The notes: generated by a model not told the origin, from the letters alone. Counted from the stretch's first letter, positions 1 to 14,414 are shown. The stretch: DNA of 64,000 nt from Paracyclopina nana (GCA_019096065.1 JAGUCH010000006.1:5662001-5726000); one strand, 5' to 3'. A program made the numbers and translations.

Positions 1-3000
1 ACTGGTATTTGGAGTTCAGTTGGCACCTCAGCAACTTGTATGATCAAGTGTGATGCCTTAGAAACTGGAAAGCAATATGAGTTCAGGGTAAAAGCTGTCA
101 ATTCTGAGGGTGAATCCAAGTACTTGCAATCATTGAAGGCAATTGTTGCAAGAGACCCATTCACTGTTCCACTGCCACCATCAGCTCCTGACATAACTGA
201 TTGGAGTGAAAAACATATGGAGCTTCAGTGGAAGGAACCTTTGGATGATGGAGGAGCTGCTATCTTTGCTTACACTGTGGAAAAACGTACCAAAACATCT
301 ATGGAATGGACTATGTGCTTCAGGCAAGAAAGCATTAGGTGTAAAGGAACTGCTACTGGCCTTCATGAGGGGGAAGAGTACCAATTTAGAGTGTATGCAG
401 AAAACAAAGCTGGATTGAGTGAGCCAGGGCAGCCATCCAGATTCAAGGAGGCTAGGCCAAGATTTAAGCCTCCTAAGATTGAAAGAAAGCAATTGAAAGA
501 CATGACTGTCTCAGCAGGAGAAATGATCAAGCTAGAGGCAAATATCATTGGTGAGCCACCAGCAAATGTAACCTGGTACAAAAACGAAGAAACTATGGAA
601 ACAACTTCCAGCAAGTCAATGGTCATTACAAACATTCCATACAACACTAAGCTAATCATGAGGAGCTGCAAGCGTTCTGATGCAGGCGAGTACACTGTTA
701 TGGCAAAAAATAGTGAAGGCAAGGATACTGTGACTATCAATTTGACTGTCCTAGACAAACCAGATCCTCCAGAAGATTTGCAGGCTTTTGATGTTCATGC
801 AAGTGGTTGCAATCTCAAATGGAGAAGACCCAAGTTTGATGGTGGATGTCCCATCGAATATTATCAAGTTGAAAGGTTTGATGTTGAGACAGGCATCTGG
901 ACTGCTTGTGGTAGATCTTCCTCCACCACTTTGGAAGTCAAAGGTTTAACATATATGAAAGCTTACAAGTTCAGAGTAACAGCTATCAATGAGGAGGGTG
1001 AGTCATACCCATGTGATGGAAAAGATGCTGTCATAGCTAAAAATCCTTTTGATGTGCCTGGTCCTCCAATTGATGTCACTATAGCGGACTATGATGCAGA
1101 CTCTGTTATGCTCAAGTGGCAGCCTCCTTACAATAATGGAGGTTCAGATATAACTGGATACATCATTGAGAAGAAGGGCAAATTTGGAGATTGGGAAAGA
1201 GCACATGAAGTGCCAGGATCTCAGCTTAAAGCTACAGTTGTCAACCTTACAGAAGGCTCAATATATGAATTCAGGGTTAGAGCTGTTAACCTTGCTGGAC
1301 CTGGTCAACCATCAGATATTGCTGGCCCAGTGACTTGCAAAGCTAGAAATCTGCCTCCCAGAATTGACAAAAGTGTATTCCTTGAAGTTCGATGCAATGC
1401 TGGAGAAACTTACAGCTTTGATGTTCATGTATCTGGTGAACCAGCCCCTGACAAGAGATGGTTTTGCAATGAAAAGGAGATTGAAACTTCTGATCGCATC
1501 AAAATTACATATTCAGAGCACAACACCAGGATTACTGTAAGAAAAGCTGCAAGGAAAGACACTGGCTTGCTTGTTCTTACTGCTGAAAATGTCAATGGTA
1601 CAGACAGAGCTGAAGTTAGCATTACTGTTATTGACGTACCTGGAGCTCCCATGGGACCACTTATTGTCAAGAATATGACAGCCAGGGACTGTGATCTTGA
1701 ATGGAAACCACCCAAGGATAATGGGGGACTGCCCATCAACTATTACATTGTAGAAAAGTGTGATGAAGATTTGGGTGGCAGATGGGTTCATGTTGGAGAA
1801 ACTGATGGACCTGAAACATGGTACAATGTACAAAACCTGACTGAAAATCATAGGTATAAATTCAGAGTTAGGGCTGTCAACAAACAGGGCAAGTCTGAGC
1901 CACTTGAGACATCTGGTTTGTACACTGCTAAAAATCCATTTGAAGTTCCAAGCAAGCCTGGAAGACCAAAGGTGATTGATTTTGACAGTACTTGGGCAGA
2001 ATGTGACTGGGAATGCCCTGAATTTGATGGTGGCAGTAAAATCACTCATTACATCATAGAGAGAAGAGACAAGTTCTCAAATATTTGGGAGAAGTGTGGT
2101 CAAAGTGCCGATTGTGCTGCCATTGGTAAAGCAAAAGGACTAATTGAAGGCACCATTTATGAGTTTAGGGTGAAAGCTGTAAATGCTGCTGGAGAATCTC
2201 AGCCTTCTGACCCATCTTTGCCCCACAAGGCTAGAGCTAAGAATTCTGTTCCAAGAATAGATAGGCATGCCATGATGGAGATAAGACTTATAGCTGGTGA
2301 ACCTCTTGCCATAACTGTACCAGTCGAAGGTGAACCACCTGCAGAGAAATCTTGGACCAAGGATGGGTCTGTTATAGAAAGTGGCATTCATTTGACTCTA
2401 AGCAGATCTGACTATGAAACTTGCATCAGAGTCAGCAACACAAAACGATCTGACACTGGAATTTATGAGCTAATAGCAAAAAATATCAATGGCACAGATC
2501 GGGCAACATGTAAGGTAATTGTGCTTGATGTCCCTGCACCCCCAGAAGGTCCAGTGTGCACAAAAGAGGTCCGAAAAGATAGTGCAACCATTTCATGGTC
2601 CCTACCAAAAGATGATGGTGGGAGCCCTATTACACATTACATCATTGAGAAGCAGGATCAAAGCAACATGAGATGGGTCCCTGCTGGTGAAACCAGAAAT
2701 TTGGTAGTGAAAGTTGAGAATCTGATAGAGGATTCAGAATACAAATTCAGGATCAGAGCTGTCAATGCTCAAGGTGAAGGAGGACCACTCATTGGACCTG
2801 ATCCTCCAATGGTGGCAAAGGACCCATACAAGGTTCCTGGCCGTCCTGGAAAGCCCTTTGCAAAGGACTGGAGTGAGAGTCATATTGAGCTCATGTGGGA
2901 TCCACCCAAGCATGATGGAGGTAGCATGATTCGAACCTGGATAATTGAGAGAAAAACTAAGTTTGGCATCTGGGAATACTGCATGGAATGTGGAGGACCC

Positions 3001-6000
3001 AGTCCTGGGTGCACAGTTACCAACGTTGAAGAAGGTATGGAATACCAATTTAGGATTATTGCCGTCAATGATGCTGGCAAGAGTGAACCTGGTGAGGCCT
3101 CAGACTTGATATGTGCTGAAGCAAGGTTTGTTCAGCCATGGATTGATATGAGTGCAATGCAAGACATGGTGGTATGTGCTGGTCAAAGCATTGGTTTTAA
3201 TGTTCCCATCAAAGGGGCTCCTAAGCCAAATGTCATATGGAGGTTTAAAAAGGTCACCATAACATCATCAGAAAGACTTGACATTCAGGTTACAAGGCTG
3301 CATACACAATTAGATATTCCTACTTGCAAGAGAACTGATACTGGAAGCTACAGCCTTGAAGTTACCAATGAAGTAGGTAGTGCATGTGCTAGGGCTAATG
3401 TCACAGTTTTGGATAAGCCAGCTCCACCAGAATCACCTTTGAAACTGTCAGGCATAACTAGCTCATCTTGCAACTTGGCATGGGGTCCTAGCCCAGATGA
3501 TGGAGGCTCGCCAATCACTCATTACCTTGTAGAAAAAATGGACATGAGTAGAGGCTCATGGATTGAATGCCAAATAACCACTGAGCTCAAGACAATAGTT
3601 ACATCTCTGATTCAAGGCAAGGAATACCTAATGAGAGTTAAGGCAGTCAATGTGATTGGAGAATCTGACCCATTGACTTTGGATCGAAGCTTTGTCGCTA
3701 GAAACCAGAGTGATGTACCAGATCCTCCTGGTAGACCTGAAGCCTATGATTGGGACATTCATCACATTGATTTGAAGTGGAACAAGCCCTTATCTGATGG
3801 AGGTAGTGCAATTCAAGGATACACAATACAAAAGAAACAGCAAGGAACTACTATTTGGACAGACACTGTCACCATCACTACTGAAACTTGCATTGGAAGG
3901 GCAGATCACTTGATAGAGAATGAGTTCTATCAATTCAGAGTGATTGCATACAATGAAGTTGGCAATTCAATGCCCAGTGAGCCAAGCCAAGCCATCCAGG
4001 CCAGGGCAAGATACTTGGCTCCAAAGATTCTGACTCCTTTGAAAGATGTAGATGTTAAAGCAGGCAACAACTATACTGTTGATGTTGAATACATTGGATC
4101 ACCTGACCCAAATGTCAACTGGTACAATGAAGGCAGTGTAATGAATTCAGATGAACGAATGACCATCTCAGCCATTGCACCAATCACAACTTTCCATATT
4201 GTCAATTGCAAGCGAACAGACAGTGGAGAGATCACGTTAAAGGTTGTTAATGAATTGGGCTCAGACAAAGGCAGCTTTTATTTCAACATTCTTGACGTGC
4301 CTGGGCCTCCCACTGGACCAATTACATTTGATGAAATCACTGGCTCTTCTGTTACAATCTCTTGGAGGAAACCCAAAGATGATGGTGGTAGTCCAATCAC
4401 TGGCTACGCTATTGAAAAGAAGGATCTTGATCATTTGGGAGGTTGGGTACCAGCAGTCAATTTTATTGAAAGTTACACCTTCACAGCAACTGTTGGAAGA
4501 CTTCTAGAAGGAACTCAGTATGAGTTCAGAGTGTTTGCAATCAATGCTCAGGGTAGATCAATACCCTTGCCAACTGATGAGCCAGTCACTGCTAGGGCTC
4601 AATATGATGTTCCAGGCAAGCCTGGTAGGCCTTATGCTACTGATGCTGACAATACATTCATTTCTATCAGTTGGAAGCCCCCCTCTTCCAATGGAGGATC
4701 TAACATCACTGGCTATGATGTTGAAAGAAGAGCTATTTTGGGTGGCAGGTGGATTAGAATTTCAAACAGGCCTGTTCCAAGCACTAGTTTCACTGACACT
4801 GATGTTACTCCAAGCCATCAATATGAGTACAAGGTCCGAGCTCATAATGCCGCTGGTCCTGGTCTCCACTCAGAACCCTCTTTGCCTATCACAGCCAGAC
4901 CAATGAAGGCAGCTCCTAAATTAGATTTGGATACTATGAACCGAAGAATTAGAGTGCATGCTGGTGAGCTAATAAATGTGAAAATACCCTTCTTTGGAAG
5001 CCCATTGCCAACTGCTGAGTGGACCAAGGATGGAAAGAGAGTTGCCACAAACAGATTCACTTCTAAAGTCAAGGCTGAAGAGACCATCTTCAATATTGAA
5101 AGCTCCTGTAGATTGGACTCAGGAGTTTACAAGCTCACTTTAACCAATGAATATGGAAGTGACTCGGGCAATTTGACTGTGACAGTTCTTGATAGACCTG
5201 AACCCCCAGTAGGACCTGTTATTTATCAGAACATTGACAGAGACACCATTAAGCTACGTTGGAACCCTCCTGGAGATGATGGTGGCACAGAAGTGACTGG
5301 GTACATAGTTGAGAAAGCTGAATTTGGTCTTAACAATTGGATAGCTTGCTCTGGCTACACAACAACTTGTGAATACCTTGCCAGAGGTTTAATTGAAGGC
5401 CAAAAATACATGTTCAGAATCAGCGCTGAAAACTCTGTGGGAGTATCAGATCCTCTTACTGGAAAGCACATTGAAGCAAGATCACCATTTGATCCTCCAG
5501 GTCCTCCTGATGCTCCTGAAATCACAGCTTACTCTCCAACAAGTGCAACCTTACAATGGTCTCCGCCTGAGGAAACTGGAGGTAGACCCATCACTGGCTA
5601 CTTTATTGAAAAGAGAGAGCAAGGAATGGAATGGACGAGAGTGAACCACTATCCCAGCCTGAGTACAAGCTATGTAGTGTCTGGCCTGAATGAAGGCAGC
5701 AGATATGAGTTCAGAATAATTGCCTGCAATGAAGCTGGCCCTGGCCAACCTTCAAGACCATCAGAGCCAGTTGTCGCTGGGGTTCAAAAGTTCAAGCCTG
5801 GGCCACCTGAAGGTGTAAATCCTGACAGAATCACAACAAACAGCATCTCCTTGTCTTGGAGGCCTCCCAGGGAAGATGGTGGCTCCAAGATTATTGGCTA
5901 CAACATTGAGATGAAACGTAAGGATCAGGAGGAGTTTACCATGGTTACAACCTACATTCATACTGAAACAACCATAACTGTTACTAAACTTTTTGAGAGG

Positions 6001-9000
6001 AAAGAGTACAGCTTCAGAGTATATGCTATCAATGACATTGGTATCAGCTTGCCTTCAAGAGCGACACCATATCTCTTAGTAGCTGAACAGCCTAATCAGC
6101 CCAAAATTGATCTGGATTGTGTCAAAGATATTCGAGTCATTGAAGGACAAGACTTTTCCTTGAACATTAGCTTCAAGGCTTTCCCAATCCCAACTGCTCA
6201 GCTGTGGAATGAAGATGTAAACCTATCCAGTGATTCCAGAGTTCACATTCAAGTCATGGATAAGTTTGTTTCAATCATTGTGAAAGGCTCAGTGAAAACT
6301 GATGAAGGCCACTACAGGCTCAAACTGATAAATGATGCAGGTTATGACAACTGCACTTTTAGAGTAACAGTTCTTGGACCTCCTGGGCCCCCACGAAACT
6401 TGGATGGAACAGACTTTGCTGGAGAAGCATTCACTCTAACATGGATGGCACCTAGGTTCACTGGAAACAGCCCAATCACCAACTATATTGTTGAGAAGTG
6501 TGAAAAGGGCTCTGGCAGTTGGAGCAAAGTCAGCAGCTATATTACATCCACTTTTGTCCGTATCAGAAACCTTACAATCAACAAAGAGTATGAGTTTTCA
6601 GTCAGGGCTGAAAATCAATATGGAATTTCTGAACCGGTTTACACATCTGAGCCAATTAAGGCAAGATATCCTTTTGATCCTCCTGGAGCACCTGGAGCTC
6701 CCAGGGATTTGTCATCTTCCTCTGACTCAATAACTCTGCAGTGGCTCAGGCCAAGAACAGATGGAGGCTCTCCTATCATTGGTTATGTTCTTGAAAAGGC
6801 CACTGAGAATGGAGGCTGGAGCAAGGCATGCCACTCAACAATCAGTGACTTGACTTACAAGGTAATTGGTCTTGAAGAAGATAATAAGTATAAGTTCAAG
6901 GTGGCTGCCTTTAATGCTGCTGGTCAAGGCCCATGGAGTTCTCCATCTGACTTAATTCATTGTATCCCAGCTAAGGCTCCTCCCAAGATTACATCAGATC
7001 TTAGCTTGAGGGACATGACAATTGTGGCTGGCCATGAGATTTCTGTTACTGTACCTTTCATGGCTGCTCCTCAGCCTAAAGCCAAATGGAGTTTGAATGG
7101 TTTGGAGATTTTACCAAATGACAAGATCCGCTTGGATATTTCAGCCCATGAAGCTCATTTCTACAACAAGAGAGCAAAGCGGTCTGATTCGGGTAATTAC
7201 AATATACAGCTCACAAATAGTGAAGGTAGTGACCAAGGCACCTGCAAGATTCTGGTTGTTGATCGACCTGGCCCGCCAGGAAGACCTGTTGATGCCTATG
7301 ACATAACTCCTGAAACATGTAGCCTTTCATGGAGGCCACCAGTTGATGATGGCGGCTCAAATGTGACAAATTATGTCATTGAAAGATATGATGTGTCTGG
7401 AGGCTTTTGGACTAAGATTTGCAGCTTTGTTAGAGGTCTCCACTATGATGTAATTGGATTGGAGCCAAACAAAAAATACAGGTTCAGGGTTAGAGCTGAG
7501 AATCAGTATGGCCTTTCAGATCCAACTGAAATGGATGATGATGTGACTGCCAAGTTCCCCTTTTCTGTCCCAGATCCACCAGGTCAACCCAAAGTACTGC
7601 AAGAATCTTCTACCTCAGCATCTCTCTCTTGGGAGAGACCATACTCTGATGGAGGCTCAAAGATTCAGGGATACAAAATTGAGTACAGGGAAGTCACTGA
7701 AGAGCATTGGGTTGTTTCTACCATTACTTTGGTCAGAAGCCAGACCTACACTGTGACTGGACTGATTACTGGGTCAGAGTATGAGTTCAGAGTGAAAGCC
7801 ACCAATGCTGCTGGAGAGTCAAGGCCATCACCGCCTAGCGCAAGGTTTGTCTTGAAGGGCAAGGCTCAACCTCCAGGACCGCCTGGAACTCCCATGATTA
7901 CCAAAATTGGTAGGAACTTTGTAGATCTTAAGTGGACCATTCCAGTCAGAGATGGAGGTTCTCGGATCACTGGCTATATTGTGGAGAAACATGACAGTAG
8001 CTCACCTTTATGGATCAAAACTGTGGACTATAATATACAAGATCTACATTGCACTGTTGATGATCTTACTGAAAACTTTGAATATGAATTCAGAGTGAGT
8101 GCAGTCAATGCCATTGGAAAAGGTGAACCCTCACCCTCAACAACACCAGTAAGAGTATGTGAGATTGCTGGTGGATTGGCACCAGACTTTGTCAAGATGC
8201 TGAGAGGATGTGGAGCTGGACTAGGTAAAAAGGTTGTCTTAGAGTGTGAAGCAGTGGGCAAACCAATGCCTAAGTCCAAATGGCTCAAAAATGGCAGAGA
8301 GATTCTAGAGCAACCTGGCAGAATTATTAAAGAGGAGAAAAATGGTAAATTCATACTCATCATTGAGGAACTTTGGGAGATTGATGAGGGTGAATACACC
8401 TGTCAAGCATTCAACAGCTTTGGTTATGCCTTGACAACATGCAAAGTCAAGGTTGGAGCTCCTCCAAAGATTGAGCATATTCCAGGAGATATTCACTTAT
8501 CTGAGGGTGATAATTCCAAGGTAAAGATAAAATGGTCTGGTGATTTGCCTTTTGTTGTTGAGCTATTCAGAAATGACCAAAAGTTGACTGAGTCAAGTCA
8601 GCTAAAGATGACCATATTTGATGAGTTCCTCATTATCTTTATGAGAGAAATCACAAAGGATTTTGGAGGAAAATATACCATCAAAGTCTCTAATGACAGT
8701 GGCACAGCATCTGACTCATTCATGGTCTTCATATCTGGCCTCCCTGGACCACCAATGGGACCTTTGGAATGTTCTGAAATTACAAGTCATACTTGTAACC
8801 TTGCTTGGCATCCTCCAGAGCATGATGGTGGATCAAAGGTTACTCATTATGTTGTTGAAAGGAAAGATCTGCGATATCAAGAATGGATCATCATTGCCAG
8901 CTTCTGCAAGTCCACAACATTCACTGTCCAGGGACTTACTGAAGGTCAAGAATATTTGTTCAGGATTTTAGCTGCTAATGCTAATGGCAATGGCCCTCCA

Positions 9001-12000
9001 CTTGATGGTGTTAATCCGATTCGTGCAAGAGCTCCTTATGATATTCCTGGCAGGCCTGGAATCCCAACTGTCACAGAAGTTGGAGGAGACTTTGTCAACC
9101 TCTCATGGACTAAACCAGAGGATGATGGAGGCTCAAGAATTAAGGGCTATTGGATAGAAAAGAGTGAAGTTGGTGTGGATCTATGGCAGCGAGTAAACCA
9201 GTTCTTGCATTCAGCTACCCAAATTAACATCTCAAATCTAATTGAGCACCGGCAATATGAGTTCAGGGTCTTTGCTGAGAATAATGCTGGGCTAAGTGAG
9301 CCTTCACAAAACAGCTCAAAGGTTATCGTGAAGGACCCTGAGGAGCCAGAGCCACCAGAAATTATTCAACCTCTTAAGAATGCTGCATGTGTTGAAAACA
9401 AAAATGCCAAATTCACTTGCAAGATTGCTGGTGTTCCCAAACCCCGAGTTACTTGGTATAAGGGAGCAAGAGAGCTGTTTGATAGTGCAAAGCATGAAAT
9501 TACATCTTCAGGTCACATCTATGAGTTGACCATTAAGGGTGTGTTTGGAGAAGATGAGGACACCTACACTATCAGAGCCACCAATGCTGGAGGCACCAAG
9601 TCAAGCAAAGCAGAATTGAGAATCAAAATGCCACCCAAGCTCAAAGTACCACCCAGGTTTAGGGACTCTGCTTTCTTTGACAAAGGTGAAGATGGAACGA
9701 TCAAAATTCCATTTGAAGGCAACCCTAAGCCTAGAGTTGTATGGACAAAAGATGGAGAGGTTATTGAAAGTGGGGCAAGGTTTATTGTCAAGACTGAGGA
9801 GAGACATGCTCTTCTGACCATCTTGGATGCTTCCAGAGCTGACTCAGGGGCCTACACAATAACAGCTGAGAATGAGTTGGGCAATGACTTTGCTCTTTTG
9901 AATGTACAGATAAGTGACAGGCCTGATCCACCAAGATGGCCTCAAACCAGTCAAATAGGAACTGACTCCTTGGTTTTGGAATGGCAAGTTCCTCAGTGGG
10001 ATGGTGGCTCTGCAATCACAAATTATGTTGTTGAAAAGCAAGAGCTGCCAATGACCAGTTGGACTAGAGTTGGTCATACTAGATTTAACCTGATGCCAGT
10101 CACTGACCTTACTCCTGGTCACAACTACAAGTTCAGAGTATTTGCTGAGAATGTATATGGCAGATCTGATGCTAGTGATGAGTCCAATGAGTGCCAAACC
10201 AAGGGTGTGTTGAAGAAGAAGCAGCCCAAGACCAAGTATGAAGTAGATCCCTCAACTGGTAAAAAGATCCGGGGCCAAAAATGTGAGGTCAAAGATTATG
10301 ACCAATTTGTCTTTGACATCTATGCCAAGTATATACCTCAACCTGTGGATATCAAGACCCAGCAAAGTGTCTATGACAACTATGACATCATGGAGGAAAT
10401 TGGTACTGGTGCCTTTGGAGTTGTTCATCGGTGCAGAGAAATCAAGACAGGACATGTCTATGCTGCCAAATTCATTCCCATTTCCCATGCCATGGAGAAA
10501 GCTTTGATCAGAAAAGAAATCGACATAATGAACCACCTACATCACTATAAGCTCATCAATCTCCATGATGCTTATGAAGATGAGGATGAGATGGTTCTCA
10601 TCTTTGAATTGTAAGTAGCACAAACTTGTCTGTAATTGTCTGTATGTAGATTAGTACACTTTCATTTCATTTCATCTTCTCCGAATTCACTCTCAAGGGA
10701 TGTCCAATATTCTACTACTTTGTAGGTTGCGCGCTTTCCTCTCTCTCTCTCTCTCTCTCTCTCTACTGTTGAGTGTATTCCCTTTATGGACGCTGCAGCA
10801 TGTTTGATTATTTTTTCAAAAATCCATCTAAGATCAGGCATGAATTGATTAAATGAAGCTAAAGAGGTGCCTTTTAATTCATTTTTGGGATTTGGGTTGT
10901 TGATAATTTAGTGCTTCTACCTCTGCTTAAAAAAGGATAGGCAAGGAATCAACATCAAATCCCCTTGCAATGCAACCATTGATAATTATACTACTGCTCT
11001 TAGATGTGCTTTTTGCAGAGTATGAGAACTTGCTGAACTACTCTTAAAGGGCTTGCACTCTACTCTGTTCCTTGCTCTTTCCCTCCTAAGAATCAAATCC
11101 GAGTTTAAGGGACCTTTCTCTCGCTTCATTCTTTTTTAGTGTCTCGGGAGACAGTCTAATGTCTCGCATATATTCCAGCTTATCCGGTGGTGAACTGTTT
11201 GAGAAAATCACCTCAGAAGGCTACTGCATGTCAGAGGCTGAGGTCATTAACTACATGAGACAGATCTGCGAAGGCGTGAAGCATATGCATGAAAGAAATA
11301 TCATACACCTAGGTAAATACACTTCTAGCCTTTAACTTAGATTTGCTTTGGCAGCATTTAATGCTTTACAGCTAATGAAGAATAGAATGGTCTTGCTATG
11401 CTTGGCCATTTTATCGTTGGTTGATGTCATGTAAAATATTCCTCTCTTTTGGCAGATATCAAACCTGAAAACGTCATGTGCCAGACCTCAAAGAGTACAA
11501 ACATCAAGATTATTGATTTTGGTCTTGCTACCAAGCTTGACCCTAATGAATTGGTGAAGATCTCAACTGGAACTGCTGAATTTGCTGCCCCTGAGATTGT
11601 GGAACGAGAACCTGTTGGTTTCTATACAGACATGTGGTCCATTGGAGTTTTGGCATATGTCTTACTCTCTGGCTTGTCTCCCTTTGCTGGTGCCACTGAT
11701 ATTGATACCCTGAAAAATGTCAAAGCATGCAATTGGCAATTTGATGAAGAGGCTTTCATCAATGTTAGTGAGGAGGGCAAAGATTTCATTCGAAGGCTCC
11801 TGATCAAGCAAAAAGAAAAGAGAATGAATGCTCATGAATGCCTCCTGCATGCATGGCTGACTGGTGATCACAGCCACAAGACTTTGGAGATAGCTAGGAA
11901 CAGGTTCTTTGCCATAAGAGAAAAGATCAGGCAAAAATATGCCAACTGGAATGAATTTGTCTTGCCTCTTGGCAGACTGAGTGAGTTTTCATCATTGCGA

Positions 12001-14228
12001 AAGCTCCAAATGGAGAAGTACAGGATGCAAGAAGTCTTGATTGACAGGAAGTGTGCTGCTCCCAGGTTTGTGATAAAGCCACAATCCACATTTGCCTTGG
12101 AGGGCCATAGTGCTAGATTTACTTGTCGCATCATCAGCTTGACCTCTTGCACAGTCTCCTGGTACCACAACAATGTTGAGCTGAAGCAGAGTGTCAAGTA
12201 TATGAAGCGGTACATAGGAGATGACTACACTTTCATCATCAACAGATGCAAAGTTCAAGACAGAGGAGAATTTATCATAAGAGCTGAAAATCATTATGGA
12301 GTCACTGAAGAGCCTGTCTTCTTGAATGTTCAAGCAGCTCCTCAGGAAATCAAACCCTACCAGCCTGATCCACTACCAGTTAGAAAGCGTGAGCCCAAAA
12401 TCTACAAGACTTACCAAGAGGAGAGGGATTCTGCCCCCATGTTTACTTTCCACTTGAGGCCTAGGATCATTCAGGAGGGCCAAACCTGCAAGCTCTTGGC
12501 CTGTCTCACAGGTCATCCTCATCCAACAGTAAGTCCTTAGTCACTTTATTGGATTTTTAAGTGAGTGATTATGGTTTCCTGTAGATCAAATGGTACAAGG
12601 GCTCCAAGGAATTGGATAGTGACAAGTTCCCGATCACTCACACTGATGGAGTCATCACAATTGAGATTATCAATGCTCAGCCTGGTGACTCTGGCAAGTA
12701 CAAATGTGTGGCCTCCAATTCCCTGGGCTCTGATTCTTCTGACTGTGTGGTCATCATTGAAGGATCACACTATACAGACTCAAATGGAACTGCAAAATCA
12801 TCAGGTAAAATTAGCTATCATTAACCAGTTCAAAAAACTATTCACCATAGCTGTTACCAAACTTGCAGATGAAAAGTACATTATGTAATGCCATAACCAA
12901 TGGCATTTAAGTAAGTCCAAATTGTAGAGTTGTTTTCTCATGTAGTAGAAATCAAGACTTTCTACCTAGTGTGCTGATCATAAAAGATAAAATCCTAAAA
13001 GTTCGGGACAAAGTCTAACTAAAAAAAGAGGCTCAATCTAAAAGTAGCTAATGAATTTTTATTTTGCTGTTTTCCCCATTCAATCACCTAATTGATGTAC
13101 TTGAATTTAGGTGTGACCAGCATAAAATTGCCCCAAATGACGACAATTCCCTTACAAAAACAAACAATGGCAAAACCAGAAAAATCAACCAATACTCTAG
13201 CAAAGTATCCAGGATCATATCCAACACCCTTGGCAAGATCTCGATCTATGATTCAGCAAGCTGCTGCTGGCAATGTTGCACTTCTCAAGTCTCCACCGTG
13301 TATCACGGTGGGCCTTCGCCCACAATTAGAAGCTTTTGAATCCGATAATCCCCTAGAATTCAAGATCATCTACTTGGGCGAGCCTCTACCTCTTGTTACC
13401 TGGAAGAAAGACAATATCCCCCTTCCCTCTGATCAGATCAAGTCCAGACCAAACTGTTCAATTCTCTACCTGGAAAGCATCAAGGCCGATGATGCTGGAG
13501 TCTTCAGTTGTGTTGTGGAGAACTCAGAGGGCAAAATTGAGACCAAATGTCAATTGAAAGTGTTGCCCAAAATGAGCCAAAAGCAGCGAAAACTATCAGC
13601 CAAGCTTCCTGGATTCCCCGCCAGTCCACCTGTAATTATTGAACATTTGAAAAGTGTTGATGCCCAAGATGGAACCGGTGTTGAACTAGCCTGTCATATT
13701 GCCTGCCCTTCCAGCTTTGACGTAGTCTGGATCCACAATGGGAAAGAAATCAAACCGAGCAAGGATTTCCAGTATCATCATGTGGACTCCAGATACAGTC
13801 TCAAGATTCCGGAGCTGTTCCCCGAAGACTCTGGAATCTACACTTGTGAAGCTTTCAATGACTATGGAGAATCCTTCACCACCTGTTCTCTCTTTGTGAC
13901 AAGTCCCGGAATGCCAGCCACATCTGGAAGCACAGCTTTCAAGACCTTCCCCAAGTCTGTTTCTGTACATCGCGGTGCTCCAGTTGTAGTTCAAGCTGAG
14001 CTGGAATCCGGATGTGATCGACAAGTCACATGGATCAAGGATGGGTGTGTGATGGATCAGACATACTTAAATGAGCAAGGCAAAGTTCAGCTGTCCATTG
14101 TTGAGGCAAGCCTGAGTCATTCAGGCATATATGAATTACATGTGACAAAGATGCCAAAAGAAGAAGAAGATGATGATGAAAATACTACTACTGAAATAGT
14201 TGCAGCCTTTGCTGTCAATGTTTTGTAA
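1..14228 (+). CDS. bt: Twitchin (giant sarcomeric FN3/Ig/kinase protein), 3' part
   Basis: Five coding exons are readable: 1-10610, 11179-11312, 11456-12528, 12585-12804 and 13111-14228 (stop TAA). Donors are GTAAGT, GTAAAT, GTAAGT and GTAAAA; all acceptors end in AG, and the frame holds across every junction. Translation is open from base 1, so the ATG at 40 is internal and the N-terminal part of the protein lies upstream. Exon 1 encodes a partial FN3 domain, then about 22 FN3 and 12 Ig domains, mostly in the FN3-FN3-Ig super-repeat, ending Ig-Ig-FN3 before the kinase. Five Ig domains follow the kinase, the known twitchin C terminus. In the family, twitchin lies along thick filaments and tunes relaxation, with a mechanically regulated MLCK-like kinase. 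Alternatives such as projectin are names for the same protein; titin or obscurin are excluded by the kinase-plus-five-Ig end. The single 10.6-kb exon is notable. Confidence 0.96.
10381..12057 (+). other. Twitchin kinase domain and its regulatory tail
   Basis: This part of the twitchin gene encodes an MLCK/titin-type Ser/Thr kinase. The glycine loop reads GTGAFG, the ATP-binding lysine is in YAAKF (codon about 10468), the catalytic loop is HLDIKPEN, the metal-binding DFG is at 11515-11523, and the activation segment reads GTAEFAAPE. All catalytic residues are present, so the kinase looks active rather than pseudo. The codon for the catalytic Asp of HLD is split by the intron 11313-11455 (G in one exon, AT in the next). 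After the last helix (HAWL, near 11860), about 65 residues (NRFFAIREKI and onwards) match the position of the autoinhibitory tail known to block the active site in twitchin, and the next Ig domain starts at APRFVIKPQS. Confidence 0.9.
10611..11178 (+). other. Twitchin intron inside the kinase domain
   Basis: The intron starts with GTAAGT and ends TATTCCAG; it splits the sequence FE-F-LSGGELF in the small kinase lobe. It contains a (CT)n microsatellite at about 10738-10764. No other structure is seen. Confidence 0.85.
12805..13110 (+). other. Last twitchin intron
   Basis: A 306-bp intron (GTAAAA...TTTAG) between the second and third post-kinase Ig regions. It joins codon GG|GT in phase 1. The sequence is AT-rich; nothing else is recognised in it. 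Confidence 0.8.
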
Positions 14229-14402
14229 GATTTATAGTAGCTGTGATGTGATGATGCAAGTCTTATGACGTGTGAATGACTTTTCTTTTTATGAATGAGT
14301 TATGATGCTTTGTGCCAAAATTTGAATATAAACAGTTATAGCGAATTGGATGACAACTGGTTGTGATGATGGTTCGAAAAGTAGGAGAAAAGAGCCCAAT
14401 CA

Positions 14403-14408
14403 TTTATT
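14403..14408 (-). terminator. AATAAA polyadenylation signal of the kinesin gene
   Basis: On the minus strand AATAAA lies 6 bp past the TGA at 14415-14417, in the 186-bp gap shared with the convergent twitchin 3' end. A cleavage site would then fall near 14385, so the two 3' UTRs either abut or overlap. The twitchin side has only a weak ATATAAA-like signal near 14325. Confidence 0.6.
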
Positions 14409-14414
14409 GAGTAG

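Noticed and set aside
181..2391. Several open frames of 60-180 codons antisense to twitchin
   Set aside because: They mirror the FN3/Ig coding frame, as expected from its codon bias, and have no recognisable domains or splice structure.
2925..2945. GATTCGAACCTGG, which looks like a tRNA T-loop
   Set aside because: It lies inside the twitchin coding frame, and no acceptor stem or anticodon arm can be formed around it.
10611..11178. Stop after the twitchin kinase glycine loop as a frameshift or pseudogene
   Set aside because: The TAA overlaps a perfect GTAAGT donor and the kinase continues in frame at 11179, so it is an intron.
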